6,338 nt of DNA from Thermomicrobiaceae bacterium. Its GTDB lineage: Bacteria; Chloroflexota; Chloroflexia; Thermomicrobiales; Thermomicrobiaceae. The stretch is taken from NCBI GenBank assembly GCA_007122555.1, contig SKTL01000144.1:1-6338 (forward strand), given 5' to 3'. The notes under the pieces are model-generated. The model was not told where the DNA came from. It did no database searches and worked only from the letters and a program-made list of their open reading frames with translations. The position numbers and the translations under genes are program-made. The stretch's first letter is position 1; every line of letters begins with the position of its first letter. Shown here piece by piece: positions 1 through 6,047 of this stretch.

Positions 1-1002
1 AAGGCCAATCCTGATTTGAACGCGGTGGGAGTCATTGTCGAAGCCGAGGTCGACCGTAACCGCGGACCGGTCGCCACAGTGTTGGTGCAGTCCGGCACCC
101 TGCAGCAGCGCGATATCGTCGTTGTCGGGGCGACCTGGGGTCGGATTCGCGCAATGCACGATGATCGTGGTCGCCGGGTCCGCAGAGTGCTGCCGGGCGG
201 TCCAGTCGAGATCCTCGGTCTGATCGAAGCGCCGCAGGCCGGCGACTTTCTTCAGGTAGTGGACGAGGAGAAGAGCGCCCGAGATCTTGCCGAGGAACGT
301 CAGCGGCAACGACGAGCCGAAGCGTTCTCCGAGACGCGCGTTGTAAAGCTTGACGAGAACTACTCCTCCGAGGAAGACGCCTCTCAGGAGCTCCGTCTGG
401 TGATCAAGGCTGATGTTCGGGGATCGCTGGAGGCGATCCAGGGTTCGTTGCAGAAACTGAACGAGGAGTCGGACTCAGTCGGAATCCGGGTGGTTCACGC
501 GGATACTGGCGCCATCACTGAGTCTGATGTGATGCTCGCCCAGGCGTCCGGCGCGGTCATTATCGGTTTCAGCGTGCGGCCGGATGCCGCCGCCAAGCGC
601 GCCGCGGATACCGCGCGCGTTGATGTCCGCTACTACAACATCATCTACAACCTGGTGGATGAAGTACGCGCAGCGATGTCCGGTCTGCTGGCGCCAGAGT
701 CCCGTGAAGTCACGGATGGCTATGCAGAAGTCCGGCAGGTTTTCCGGCTTCCAAATCGGGAAGTCGTTGCCGGTCTGTACATGCTGGACGGCAAGGGAAC
801 GAGAAATTCGCGAATACGGGTGCTTCGAAGCGGCGCCGTGGTCCACGATGGCAATGTCTCGTCGCTGAAACGATTCAAGGACGACGTGCGTGAGGTCCAG
901 GCTGGGTACGAATGCGGTCTCGGAATCGTCAACTTCAACGAAATCGAAGAAGGCGATCAGATCGAGTTCTATCACGTCGAGGAGATTGCGCGAACGCTGT
1001 AG
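1..1002 (+). CDS. infB: Translation initiation factor IF-2, C-terminal part (5' end outside the window)
   Basis: IF-2 is the GTPase that brings fMet-tRNA to the 30S subunit and promotes 50S joining. The reading frame is open from base 1, so the 333 codons here are the C-terminal part; the N-terminal region and the G domain (G1-G4 motifs) lie upstream. Seen in order: the beta-barrel domain II (about residues 1-88 of the fragment, with RGPVATVLVQ, WGRIRAM and PVEILGL), a charged linker helix (EEKSARDLAEERQRQRR), the C1 domain (about 128-235, with IKADVRGSLEAI and GAITESDVMLAQASGAVIIGF), and the fMet-tRNA-binding C2 domain (about 236-333, with YAEVRQVF, SLKRFKDDV, GYECGLGI and EGDQIEFY). Every block matches the family, and the protein ends where IF-2 normally ends. 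The ATG at 16 is internal and not a start. It is first in a cluster with rbfA, and a strong hairpin follows its stop codon. Identification is firm. Confidence 0.97.
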   Translation, partial: KANPDLNAVGVIVEAEVDRNRGPVATVLVQSGTLQQRDIVVVGATWGRIRAMHDDRGRRVRRVLPGGPVEILGLIEAPQAGDFLQVVDEEKSARDLAEERQRQRRAEAFSETRVVKLDENYSSEEDASQELRLVIKADVRGSLEAIQGSLQKLNEESDSVGIRVVHADTGAITESDVMLAQASGAVIIGFSVRPDAAAKRAADTARVDVRYYNIIYNLVDEVRAAMSGLLAPESREVTDGYAEVRQVFRLPNREVVAGLYMLDGKGTRNSRIRVLRSGAVVHDGNVSSLKRFKDDVREVQAGYECGLGIVNFNEIEEGDQIEFYHVEEIARTL

Positions 1003-1007
1003 ACGAC

Positions 1008-1041
1008 GCGACGGTCGAGCCAGTTCAGGCTCGGCCGTCGC
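1008..1041 (+). promoter_or_regulatory. Strong intercistronic hairpin between infB and rbfA, no T-tract
   Basis: Bases 1008-1021 pair with 1028-1041 around a 6-nt loop (AGTTCA), giving a 14-bp GC-rich stem with a single G-T wobble. It starts 5 nt after the infB stop and ends 39 nt before the rbfA ATG. The bases after it (CCGCCGTCTCCC) are not a T-run, so it does not look like a standard Rho-independent terminator. More likely roles are protecting the infB 3' end, an RNase III processing site, or partial attenuation that sets rbfA dosage. The structure is seen; the role is inferred. Confidence 0.6.
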
Positions 1042-1080
1042 CGCCGTCTCCCGATTCGCAGCACGAGCAGGAGTGACCGT

Positions 1081-1476
1081 ATGTCCAGCAGACGACGCCA
1101 GCAAGTCGGCGATCTGATTCGCGATCACGTCAGCGAGATCCTCCAGACCGAGATGAAGGATCCCAGACTCGGAATGGTCAGCATTACTCGAGTCGAGATG
1201 AGCCCAGATCTCCGCTATGCGACGTTGTTCACGTCCGTGTACGGTGATGAGGACGAACAACAGTCGACGATTCAGGCGCTCAGTGGCGCGTCAGGGTACA
1301 TTCGCCGTCTCCTCGCCCCGAGATTGCGAATCCGGCACATTCCATCAATTCGCTTCCGTCTCGATCATTCAATGGAACACGCTGAGCAGATTACCCGGAC
1401 GCTGAATGAGATTCAGCCATCAGCAGATCCGGATTCGACGGAATCGGATCAATCTGATAACGACGATCAGCGATAG
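1081..1476 (+). CDS. rbfA: 30S ribosome-binding factor A (RbfA)
   Basis: RbfA is a small KH-fold protein that binds the immature 30S subunit near the 5' end of 16S rRNA and helps its late maturation and cold adaptation. The 131-residue product shows the family blocks: an N-terminal helix with R4-R6 and IRDHVSEIL, DPRLG at 27-31, the VSITRVEMSPDLRYA strand-turn (33-47), the A-S-G kink of the KH motif at 70-72 followed by YIRRLLAPRL, and RHIPSIRFRLD (85-95). The ATG is supported by AGGAG at 1069-1073, 7 nt upstream. After the conserved core (to about residue 112) comes a low-complexity tail rich in Asp and Ser, with seven acidic residues in the last 16; the family core normally ends near 110-120. 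It lies 78 nt after infB and 40 nt before nrnA. The infB-rbfA pairing is conserved in many bacteria. Confidence 0.95.
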   Translation: MSSRRRQQVGDLIRDHVSEILQTEMKDPRLGMVSITRVEMSPDLRYATLFTSVYGDEDEQQSTIQALSGASGYIRRLLAPRLRIRHIPSIRFRLDHSMEHAEQITRTLNEIQPSADPDSTESDQSDNDDQR

Positions 1477-1516
1477 TACGACAATGGTCGAAACCTAAGA
1501 GCACACTGGAGCGGAA

Positions 1517-2527
1517 ATGAACTACCCTGTTGAGTCTCCGCAAATACGGGACGCAATCAAGCGGTCAGAACGGATTCTGGCCGTTTCCCATGCTAACCCC
1601 GATGCGGACGCCGTTGCCTCGTTGATGTCATTCAAGCGCGCGTTTGAGACGGATGCACGCAGTGTCACCCTGGCGCTCGGGGCGGGTACCGTGCCTGAGA
1701 CCCTTGTGTTCATTGAAGGACTCGACGCTATCGGGCTGGCGGACGAGATTGACGTGTCCGAATTCGATCTGGTCGCGTTGCTTGATTGCGCCGACGAAGA
1801 ACGAGTCGGACCGGTTGGGGAGACAGTCGTGGCCGACGCCCTGAAACACGCCCCGGTCATCAACATTGATCACCACGTCACCAATTCCCGTTACGCCACG
1901 ATTAATCTGGTCGACCCGGATGCCGCGGCAACCTGCGAGATCCTTCAGCTATTGTATGAAGATCTGGGAATCCCGTTTGACGCCGATATGGCGACTATCC
2001 TGCTCTCGGGAATCCAGGGAGATACCCTGGGATTGCGAACTCCCAGCACCACCGGGCGTACGCTTCAGGTCTCAGCGCAGTTGCTTGATCATGGAGCCGA
2101 CCTCGATACGATCGTCGATCACCTCTTCCGCATCCGACCGTATTCCACGCTGAAACTCTGGGCCCAGGCGCTCTCCCGGGTTGAGACCGTGGGGGAGCTC
2201 ATCTGGACGGAAATCACTCCAGAGATGCTGGAAGAATCCGGCGCGGATGAGTCAGAGGCCGAGGGCATCGTCAATTTCCTGGCGGGAACACGAGGCGCGC
2301 GGGCCGCCGCGATGCTGTATCGCAAGCCGGATGGCTGGCGAGTGAGCATGCGCTCCCTGACCGAAGACGTTGATGTGTCGGAACTCACCGGACTGTTTGG
2401 CGGCGGCGGCCACAGCAGAGCGGCCGGTTGTTCGCTGACCGGCGACGAGTCTGTCCGGGAAACGTTCTTGAACACAGTCTCCGAGCGCATAAGCACCAGC
2501 CCAGGCGCGTCAATCGTCAGGGTATAG
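1517..2527 (+). CDS. nrnA: DHH-family bifunctional oligoribonuclease / pAp phosphatase (NrnA-like)
   Basis: NrnA-type DHH-DHHA1 phosphoesterases degrade 2-5 nt RNA remnants to mononucleotides and dephosphorylate 3'-phosphoadenosine 5'-phosphate, using Mn2+ in the cytosol. The 336 residues match the usual 310-340. Metal-binding motifs of the DHH domain are visible: H25 with D29 and D31 (SHANPDADAVAS), D90 (LLDCAD), the signature D118-H119-H120 (NIDHHVTN), and D169 (GIQGDTLGL). The C-terminal DHHA1 domain ends in the substrate-binding GGGGHSRAAG (G295 to G304), as expected. The start at 1517 is preceded by GGAG at 1508-1511, and an in-frame ATG upstream at 1484 is cut off by a TAA at 1496. It sits between rbfA and truB, its standard place in Gram-positive-type clusters. 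The family is certain. The split between oligoribonuclease and pAp phosphatase activity is inferred from homology. Confidence 0.92.
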   Translation: MNYPVESPQIRDAIKRSERILAVSHANPDADAVASLMSFKRAFETDARSVTLALGAGTVPETLVFIEGLDAIGLADEIDVSEFDLVALLDCADEERVGPVGETVVADALKHAPVINIDHHVTNSRYATINLVDPDAAATCEILQLLYEDLGIPFDADMATILLSGIQGDTLGLRTPSTTGRTLQVSAQLLDHGADLDTIVDHLFRIRPYSTLKLWAQALSRVETVGELIWTEITPEMLEESGADESEAEGIVNFLAGTRGARAAAMLYRKPDGWRVSMRSLTEDVDVSELTGLFGGGGHSRAAGCSLTGDESVRETFLNTVSERISTSPGASIVRV

Positions 2528-2536
2528 AATTCCCCG

Positions 2537-3457
2537 ATGGAACTCCACGGATTCGTGAACATTGACAAACCGCTGGGTTGGACATCTCACGACATCGTCG
2601 GTCGATTACGTCGCATTCTCGGTACGCGGAAGATCGGCCATGCAGGCACCCTCGATCCCGCGGCGACCGGTGTCCTGATCGCCGGTGTCGGCAGGGCGAC
2701 TCGATTCCTGGATTATGTTCAGTATGAGTCCAAGTCGTACCTTGCCCACGTCGTTCTGGGCGTCGGGTCCGAATCTTCTGATATTGACGGTCGCGTCCTG
2801 ACGAGAAGCGAAACAGCACATGCGGACAACCCTCCATCCAGGGCCGATATTGAGTTGATTCTCCCAGAGTTCATCGGGGATATCGACCAGGTTCCGCCGA
2901 AATACTCGGCGATCAAGCAAGACGGCGAACCGATCTACCGCAAGATGCGCAGGGGTGAGGATGTCGATGTTCCCGTTCGCCAGGTTCGCGTTGACGCGAT
3001 TGAGGTGCTTGAATACTCGCCCCCGGACCTCGTCTTGGCGGTCGATTGCGGGTCGGGGGTGTACATTCGATCACTCGCCCGAGACATCGCTGAGCAGCTT
3101 GGCAATGAAGGATACCTCCACCATCTGGTGCGAACGCGCGTCGGCCAGTTCGACCTTTCCAGCACGTTCGATATCCACGCGCTGTGCGAAATGGAATTTC
3201 CCCAATCCTGGACATCTGTGGCGACTGCAATCGACATCGGGATTGGCCACTTGCCGGCTGTTGTCGTGAACGGAGATGACCGGATCGCGTGGTATCATGG
3301 GCGGTCGATACACGTCCGCTCCGGTAGCGCTGGTGAGATGGGCGAACCGGTCAGAGTTTTGGCCGGAGACGGCTCGTTTGTCGGTCTGGCGACGCCCGAG
3401 AACAGTGGCGCCGCTGGGATCGTGCTGCGGCCGCGTATCGTGGTGCCGCAGCACTGA
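2537..3457 (+). CDS. truB: tRNA pseudouridine(55) synthase TruB
   Basis: TruB isomerises U55 to pseudouridine in the T-loop of nearly all tRNAs and also acts as a tRNA-folding chaperone. The 306-residue product begins with the family N-terminus GFVNIDKPLGWTSHDIV, followed by the catalytic block GHAGTLDPAATGVL with the nucleophile at D40. Further family motifs are the K-S-Y block near residue 66, PPKYSAIK (P120-K127), the D-C-G-S-G-V-Y-I-R-S-L block (Y176, R178) and the LVRTRVGQF segment. A C-terminal PUA-like domain fills about residues 245-306 (VRVLAGDGSFVGLA, VLRPRIVVPQ). The start is set by homology: the ATG lies 9 nt after the nrnA stop and has no clear Shine-Dalgarno sequence (only AGGG at 2519-2522, 14 nt away), so translation may be coupled to nrnA. 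ribF follows after 15 nt. Identification is firm. Confidence 0.96.
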   Translation: MELHGFVNIDKPLGWTSHDIVGRLRRILGTRKIGHAGTLDPAATGVLIAGVGRATRFLDYVQYESKSYLAHVVLGVGSESSDIDGRVLTRSETAHADNPPSRADIELILPEFIGDIDQVPPKYSAIKQDGEPIYRKMRRGEDVDVPVRQVRVDAIEVLEYSPPDLVLAVDCGSGVYIRSLARDIAEQLGNEGYLHHLVRTRVGQFDLSSTFDIHALCEMEFPQSWTSVATAIDIGIGHLPAVVVNGDDRIAWYHGRSIHVRSGSAGEMGEPVRVLAGDGSFVGLATPENSGAAGIVLRPRIVVPQH

Positions 3458-3472
3458 TCGGGGAGCTCGTAG

Positions 3473-4462
3473 ATGGATCGAACGCTGGTGCATTCACTGA
3501 CTGATTTGCCTGATGTCCCGCACGTCGTGACGATCGGGAGCTTCGATGGAGTGCATCGCGGGCATCAACACCTCATAGATCGTGTCACGGAACAGGCATG
3601 TGCGCTCGGTATGGCGAGTCTTGCAATCACGTTTGACCCGCTCCCTGCCGAAGTCCTGCGCCCTGACAAGGCCCCGCCCCGACTCTGCACCACCGCTGAG
3701 CGAACCTTTCAAATGCGAGAGCACGGCATTGATCGAATTGCGGTGCTGAGTTTTGATGAAGCGATGGCGAACCAGTCGGCTGACGATTTTCTTCGAGAGC
3801 TCGTCGAGGCGGCGCGCCCCGCGGCGATCGTTGTCGGCGAAGACTTCGCATTCGGCCACAAGCGTCAGGGAACACCGTCGTTTCTGCAGAGTCGTGCCGG
3901 CGAGCTCGGCTATCAACTGGAAATCGTCGAACGCATTAATCCGGAGGAAGATCTCGAGTGGAGCAGCTCATTCGTACGGCGCCAGCTTTCCGAGCATGGT
4001 GACGCCAGGACAGCCGGGGCGGTTCTTGGTCGCCCATTTCGGCTGTCCGGTGTTGTTCAGAACGGTGATCATCGAGGGCGAGACCTCGGCTATCCAACCG
4101 CGAATCTCAACTTGCCGCCGGGACTGATCGTTCCGGCAGACGGCATCTACGCTGCTCTGGTAACGATTAGTGACATACAGTGGCCCGAGAACTTGCCATC
4201 GCTCGTTTACGTCGGCACACGGCCAACGTTTGAATCGACTAGTCGAGTGATCGAGGTATTTCTCCTCGATTTTGACGCAGACCTCTACGGTCGAAAGATT
4301 ACCGTTGATTTTCTCGATCGAATCCGGGGGGATCGCGCCTTCGATTCCGCGGACGAACTTGTCAATCAGATGAAACAGGATGAAGCGGACGGTCGGCGGA
4401 TACTCGCTGAGTACGCGACGCCTGCTGGAACGAATCCGCAGGAACAGAAACGGAGTCGGTAA
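3473..4462 (+). CDS. ribF: Bifunctional riboflavin kinase / FAD synthetase (FMN adenylyltransferase)
   Basis: RibF phosphorylates riboflavin to FMN and then adenylates FMN to FAD in the cytosol. The 329 residues show both domains. The N-terminal nucleotidyltransferase has GSFDGVHRGH at 22-31, TFDPLP, VVGEDFAFGHKRQG, and SSSFVR at 164-169 in place of the usual ISSTRIR-type motif. The C-terminal flavokinase has GDHRGRDLGYPTAN (G206-N211 is the GYPTAN core), the GTRPTF block, the catalytic glutamate E261 (RVIEVFLLDF), DLYGRKITVDFLDRIR and a final helix. The residue before VGTRPTF is Tyr, where many homologues have Asn, so this is a mild variation. The ATG is supported by GGGAG at 3461-3465, 7 nt upstream. 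No FMN riboswitch is seen in the short gap before it. Only 2 nt separate its TAA from the tyrS ATG, so the two are almost certainly co-translated. Confidence 0.95.
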   Translation: MDRTLVHSLTDLPDVPHVVTIGSFDGVHRGHQHLIDRVTEQACALGMASLAITFDPLPAEVLRPDKAPPRLCTTAERTFQMREHGIDRIAVLSFDEAMANQSADDFLRELVEAARPAAIVVGEDFAFGHKRQGTPSFLQSRAGELGYQLEIVERINPEEDLEWSSSFVRRQLSEHGDARTAGAVLGRPFRLSGVVQNGDHRGRDLGYPTANLNLPPGLIVPADGIYAALVTISDIQWPENLPSLVYVGTRPTFESTSRVIEVFLLDFDADLYGRKITVDFLDRIRGDRAFDSADELVNQMKQDEADGRRILAEYATPAGTNPQEQKRSR

Positions 4463-4464
4463 GA

Positions 4465-5676
4465 ATGGTGTTGACGGGCGCGGAAAAGGATGCCGCAATT
4501 GAGAAGTTGCTGACGCGGGGCGTCGCAGAGGTCGTTGTTCGAGAGGATCTTGAACAGAAACTCCGCGGCGACAAGCAGTTGCGGATCAAACTCGGGGTCG
4601 ATCCGACGCGTCCAGATATCCATCTCGGGCATTACGTCGCGTTCCGGAAGCTTCGGGAGTTCCAGCGGCTGGGGCACAAAGTCGTCATCATTATCGGCGA
4701 CTGGACCGCCCGTATCGGGGACCCGTCGGGCCGTTCAGTGCAGCGCCAGATGATGACGGAAGAAGAAGTTCGCTACAACGCGCAGACGTACCTGGATCAG
4801 CTCTCGAAAGTGGTCGATGTTGACGAAGCCGAGGTCGTCTGGCAAAGCGAGTGGTTCGGGGCGTTCACGCTGGAAGACGTTATCCGGCTCACCGCGAAGT
4901 ACACCGTCGCCCAGATGCTCACGCGTGAAGATTTTCAGACCAGATACGAAAGCGGTTCACCGATCGCCGTAACCGAACTCCTCTACCCGCTCCTGCAGGC
5001 GTACGACTCTGTGGCCATTCGATCGGATGTTGAAATGGGAGGGACCGACCAGACCTTCAACCTGCTGGTCGGCCGTGACATTCAGCGCGAGAGCGGACAG
5101 GAGCCGCAAAACATATTCACCGTTCCGATTCTGGTCGGGACGGACGGCCATCAGAAGATGAGCAAGAGTCTGGACAATTACATCGCGGTCAACGACACTC
5201 CTGATGACATGTACGGGAAAGTTATGTCGATCCCCGACGAGCCGATGGGCGAATACTATCGACTGCTGACCGATGTCCCGCAGGAAGAGATCGATCAGAT
5301 GCTCGCCGACGCGAAATCAGGAGCGGTCAATCCACGGGACCTCAAAGCGAGGTTGGCGAAGATGATCGTCGCTGATCTGCACTCTCCGGCGGATGCAGAG
5401 CGAGCCGAGGCTGCGTTTGACAGCGTCTACCGGCAACATCAGCTCCCGGAAGAGATGCCGGAGGTATCGATAGCGTCGGGTACCGGCATTCTGCAGGTAT
5501 TGACTGCGTCGGGGGTTGCGAAATCGAATCGGGAAGCCCGACGGCTTATTGAACAGGGAGGAATTCGGCTCGATGGCGAGCGCTGGACCAACCCTGAAGC
5601 GAGCGTGGAAATCACCGGACCGACTGTGTTGCAGGCCGGACGCCGCCGCTTCATCCGGTTGCTGCCGGGCAGTTAA
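4465..5676 (+). CDS. tyrS: Tyrosyl-tRNA synthetase, KMSKS-type (TyrS2/TyrZ subgroup)
   Basis: This class Ic synthetase charges tRNA-Tyr with tyrosine. The 403-residue length fits a full bacterial enzyme. Motifs: GVDPTRPDIHLGH with the HIGH box as H53-L-G-H56, GDWTARIGDPSGRS, the tyrosine pocket YPLLQAYDS followed by GGTDQTFNLL, and KMSKS at 231-235 followed by LDNYIAV and MSIPDE. A C-terminal S4 RNA-binding domain covers about residues 342-403 (GVAKSNREARRLIEQGGIRLDG). The intact KMSKS places it in the TyrS2 (TyrZ) branch; the E. coli/B. stearothermophilus TyrS1 branch has a KFGKT-like loop. The start is supported by GGAG at 4452-4455, inside the end of ribF and 9 nt upstream. No T-box leader exists, because the gap to ribF is 2 nt; expression must come from the upstream operon or an internal promoter. 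The tRNA genes that follow are not tRNA-Tyr. Confidence 0.96.
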   Translation: MVLTGAEKDAAIEKLLTRGVAEVVVREDLEQKLRGDKQLRIKLGVDPTRPDIHLGHYVAFRKLREFQRLGHKVVIIIGDWTARIGDPSGRSVQRQMMTEEEVRYNAQTYLDQLSKVVDVDEAEVVWQSEWFGAFTLEDVIRLTAKYTVAQMLTREDFQTRYESGSPIAVTELLYPLLQAYDSVAIRSDVEMGGTDQTFNLLVGRDIQRESGQEPQNIFTVPILVGTDGHQKMSKSLDNYIAVNDTPDDMYGKVMSIPDEPMGEYYRLLTDVPQEEIDQMLADAKSGAVNPRDLKARLAKMIVADLHSPADAERAEAAFDSVYRQHQLPEEMPEVSIASGTGILQVLTASGVAKSNREARRLIEQGGIRLDGERWTNPEASVEITGPTVLQAGRRRFIRLLPGS

Positions 5677-5694
5677 CCATGCCGTACGCAACAG

Positions 5695-5721
5695 TTGAAT
5701 CAACCCGAGATGTGCTATAAT
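5695..5721 (+). promoter_or_regulatory. Extended -10 sigma70-type promoter for the tRNA-Pro/tRNA-Gly unit
   Basis: A perfect TATAAT lies at 5716-5721, preceded by TG one base upstream (5713-5714), which makes an extended -10. A TTGAAT at 5695-5700 can serve as the -35, but the spacer is only 15 bp, so the extended -10 probably carries much of the recognition. Transcription would start near 5727-5729, about 15 nt before tRNA-Pro. The bases after the -10 are GC-rich (CGTCGCG), like the discriminators of stringently controlled stable-RNA promoters; that regulation is inferred. The promoter begins 18 nt after the tyrS stop. Confidence 0.75.
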
Positions 5722-5743
5722 TCTCGTCGCGAACGCGAATGCT

Positions 5744-5816
5744 CGGGGTGTGGCGCAGTAGGTAGCGCGCGGCGTTTGGGACGCTGAGGTCGGAGGTTCG
5801 AGTCCTCTCACCCCGA
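5744..5816 (+). tRNA. tRNA-Pro (anticodon UGG)
   Basis: A full cloverleaf can be drawn by hand. The acceptor CGGGGTG (5744-5750) pairs perfectly with CACCCCG, the D stem is GCGC/GCGC, and the anticodon stem CGGCG/CGCTG has one wobble. The loop TTTGGGA carries TGG at 5777-5779. The T stem is GGAGG/CCTCT with loop TTCGAGT. The C1-G72 pair and A73 are typical bacterial proline identity elements. The 3' CCA is not encoded, since CTGA follows A73, so it must be added by the CCA-adding enzyme. The gene is 73 nt and lies 7 nt before tRNA-Gly. UGG can read all CCN codons or most of them when modified. Confidence 0.96.
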
Positions 5817-5823
5817 CTGAGAC

Positions 5824-5898
5824 GCGGGAGTAACTCAGTGGTAGAGTCCCTGCCTTCCAAGCAGGTTGTCGCCGGTTCGAATCCGGTCTCCCGCTCCA
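5824..5898 (+). tRNA. tRNA-Gly (anticodon UCC), CCA encoded
   Basis: The cloverleaf is clear. The acceptor GCGGGAG (5824-5830) pairs with CTCCCGC, the D stem is ACTC/GAGT around AGTGGTA, and the anticodon stem CCTGC/GCAGG is perfect. The loop CTTCCAA has TCC at 5856-5858. The T stem GCCGG/CCGGT encloses TTCGAAT. The discriminator is T73 at 5895, as in other bacterial glycine tRNAs, and CCA is encoded at 5896-5898, unlike the neighbouring tRNA-Pro. The sequence is very close to the common bacterial tRNA-Gly(UCC). The two tRNAs are probably cut from one precursor that starts at the promoter near 5716 and ends at the terminator at 5909-5939. Confidence 0.97.
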
Positions 5899-5908
5899 AG
5901 ACGTGATT

Positions 5909-5939
5909 CCCCGTCTGGCTTGTCCAGACGGGGTTTTTT
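5909..5939 (+). terminator. Rho-independent terminator after the tRNA unit
   Basis: A perfect 10-bp stem, CCCCGTCTGG (5909-5918) with CCAGACGGGG (5924-5933), closes a 5-nt loop and is followed at once by six T (5934-5939). It starts 10 nt after the CCA of tRNA-Gly. It ends the tRNA transcript and probably also read-through from the infB-tyrS operon, as no terminator is seen after tyrS. Confidence 0.95.
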
Positions 5940-6047
5940 GTGCTTTGCAGACACTCTCGGTTTTGCGATTGTCTTTGCTACAGTGACGTGCTTCCCAGAA
6001 ACTGGTCCAGGCATGATGAGAGTCCTCAAGAAAGGGAAGAGGACTAG

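Noticed and set aside
475..1260. Long minus-strand reading frame (261 codons) antisense to infB and rbfA
   Set aside because: It lies opposite two firmly identified genes, its product resembles no family I know, and GC-rich codon use on one strand commonly opens the opposite frame.
2521..2530. GGTATAGAAT as a -10 element for truB
   Set aside because: There is no matching -35, and a start here would give almost no leader before the ATG. A chance AT-rich match is more likely.
3968..4498. Minus-strand reading frame (176 codons) antisense to ribF and crossing into tyrS
   Set aside because: A shadow of the ribF codons, with no ribosome binding site or recognisable motif, and opposite conserved flavokinase residues.
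5870..5898. tRNA-Gly 3' end as an attachment site for an integrated element
   Set aside because: No repeat of the tRNA 3' end and no integrase gene are seen in the 440 bases that follow. The neighbouring remnant is IS-type, which does not use tRNA attachment sites.
5317..5899. Minus-strand frames over the tRNA genes with products such as GFEPATTCLEGRDSTTELLP
   Set aside because: This is the well-known artefact of translating the antisense of tRNA genes, here tRNA-Gly and tRNA-Pro, which has been misannotated as protein in many genomes.
5963..5984. TTGCGA with TACAGT as a complete promoter before the IS remnant
   Set aside because: The spacer would be only 10 bp. At best an isolated extended -10-like match (TGCTACAGT) remains, which is too weak to annotate.
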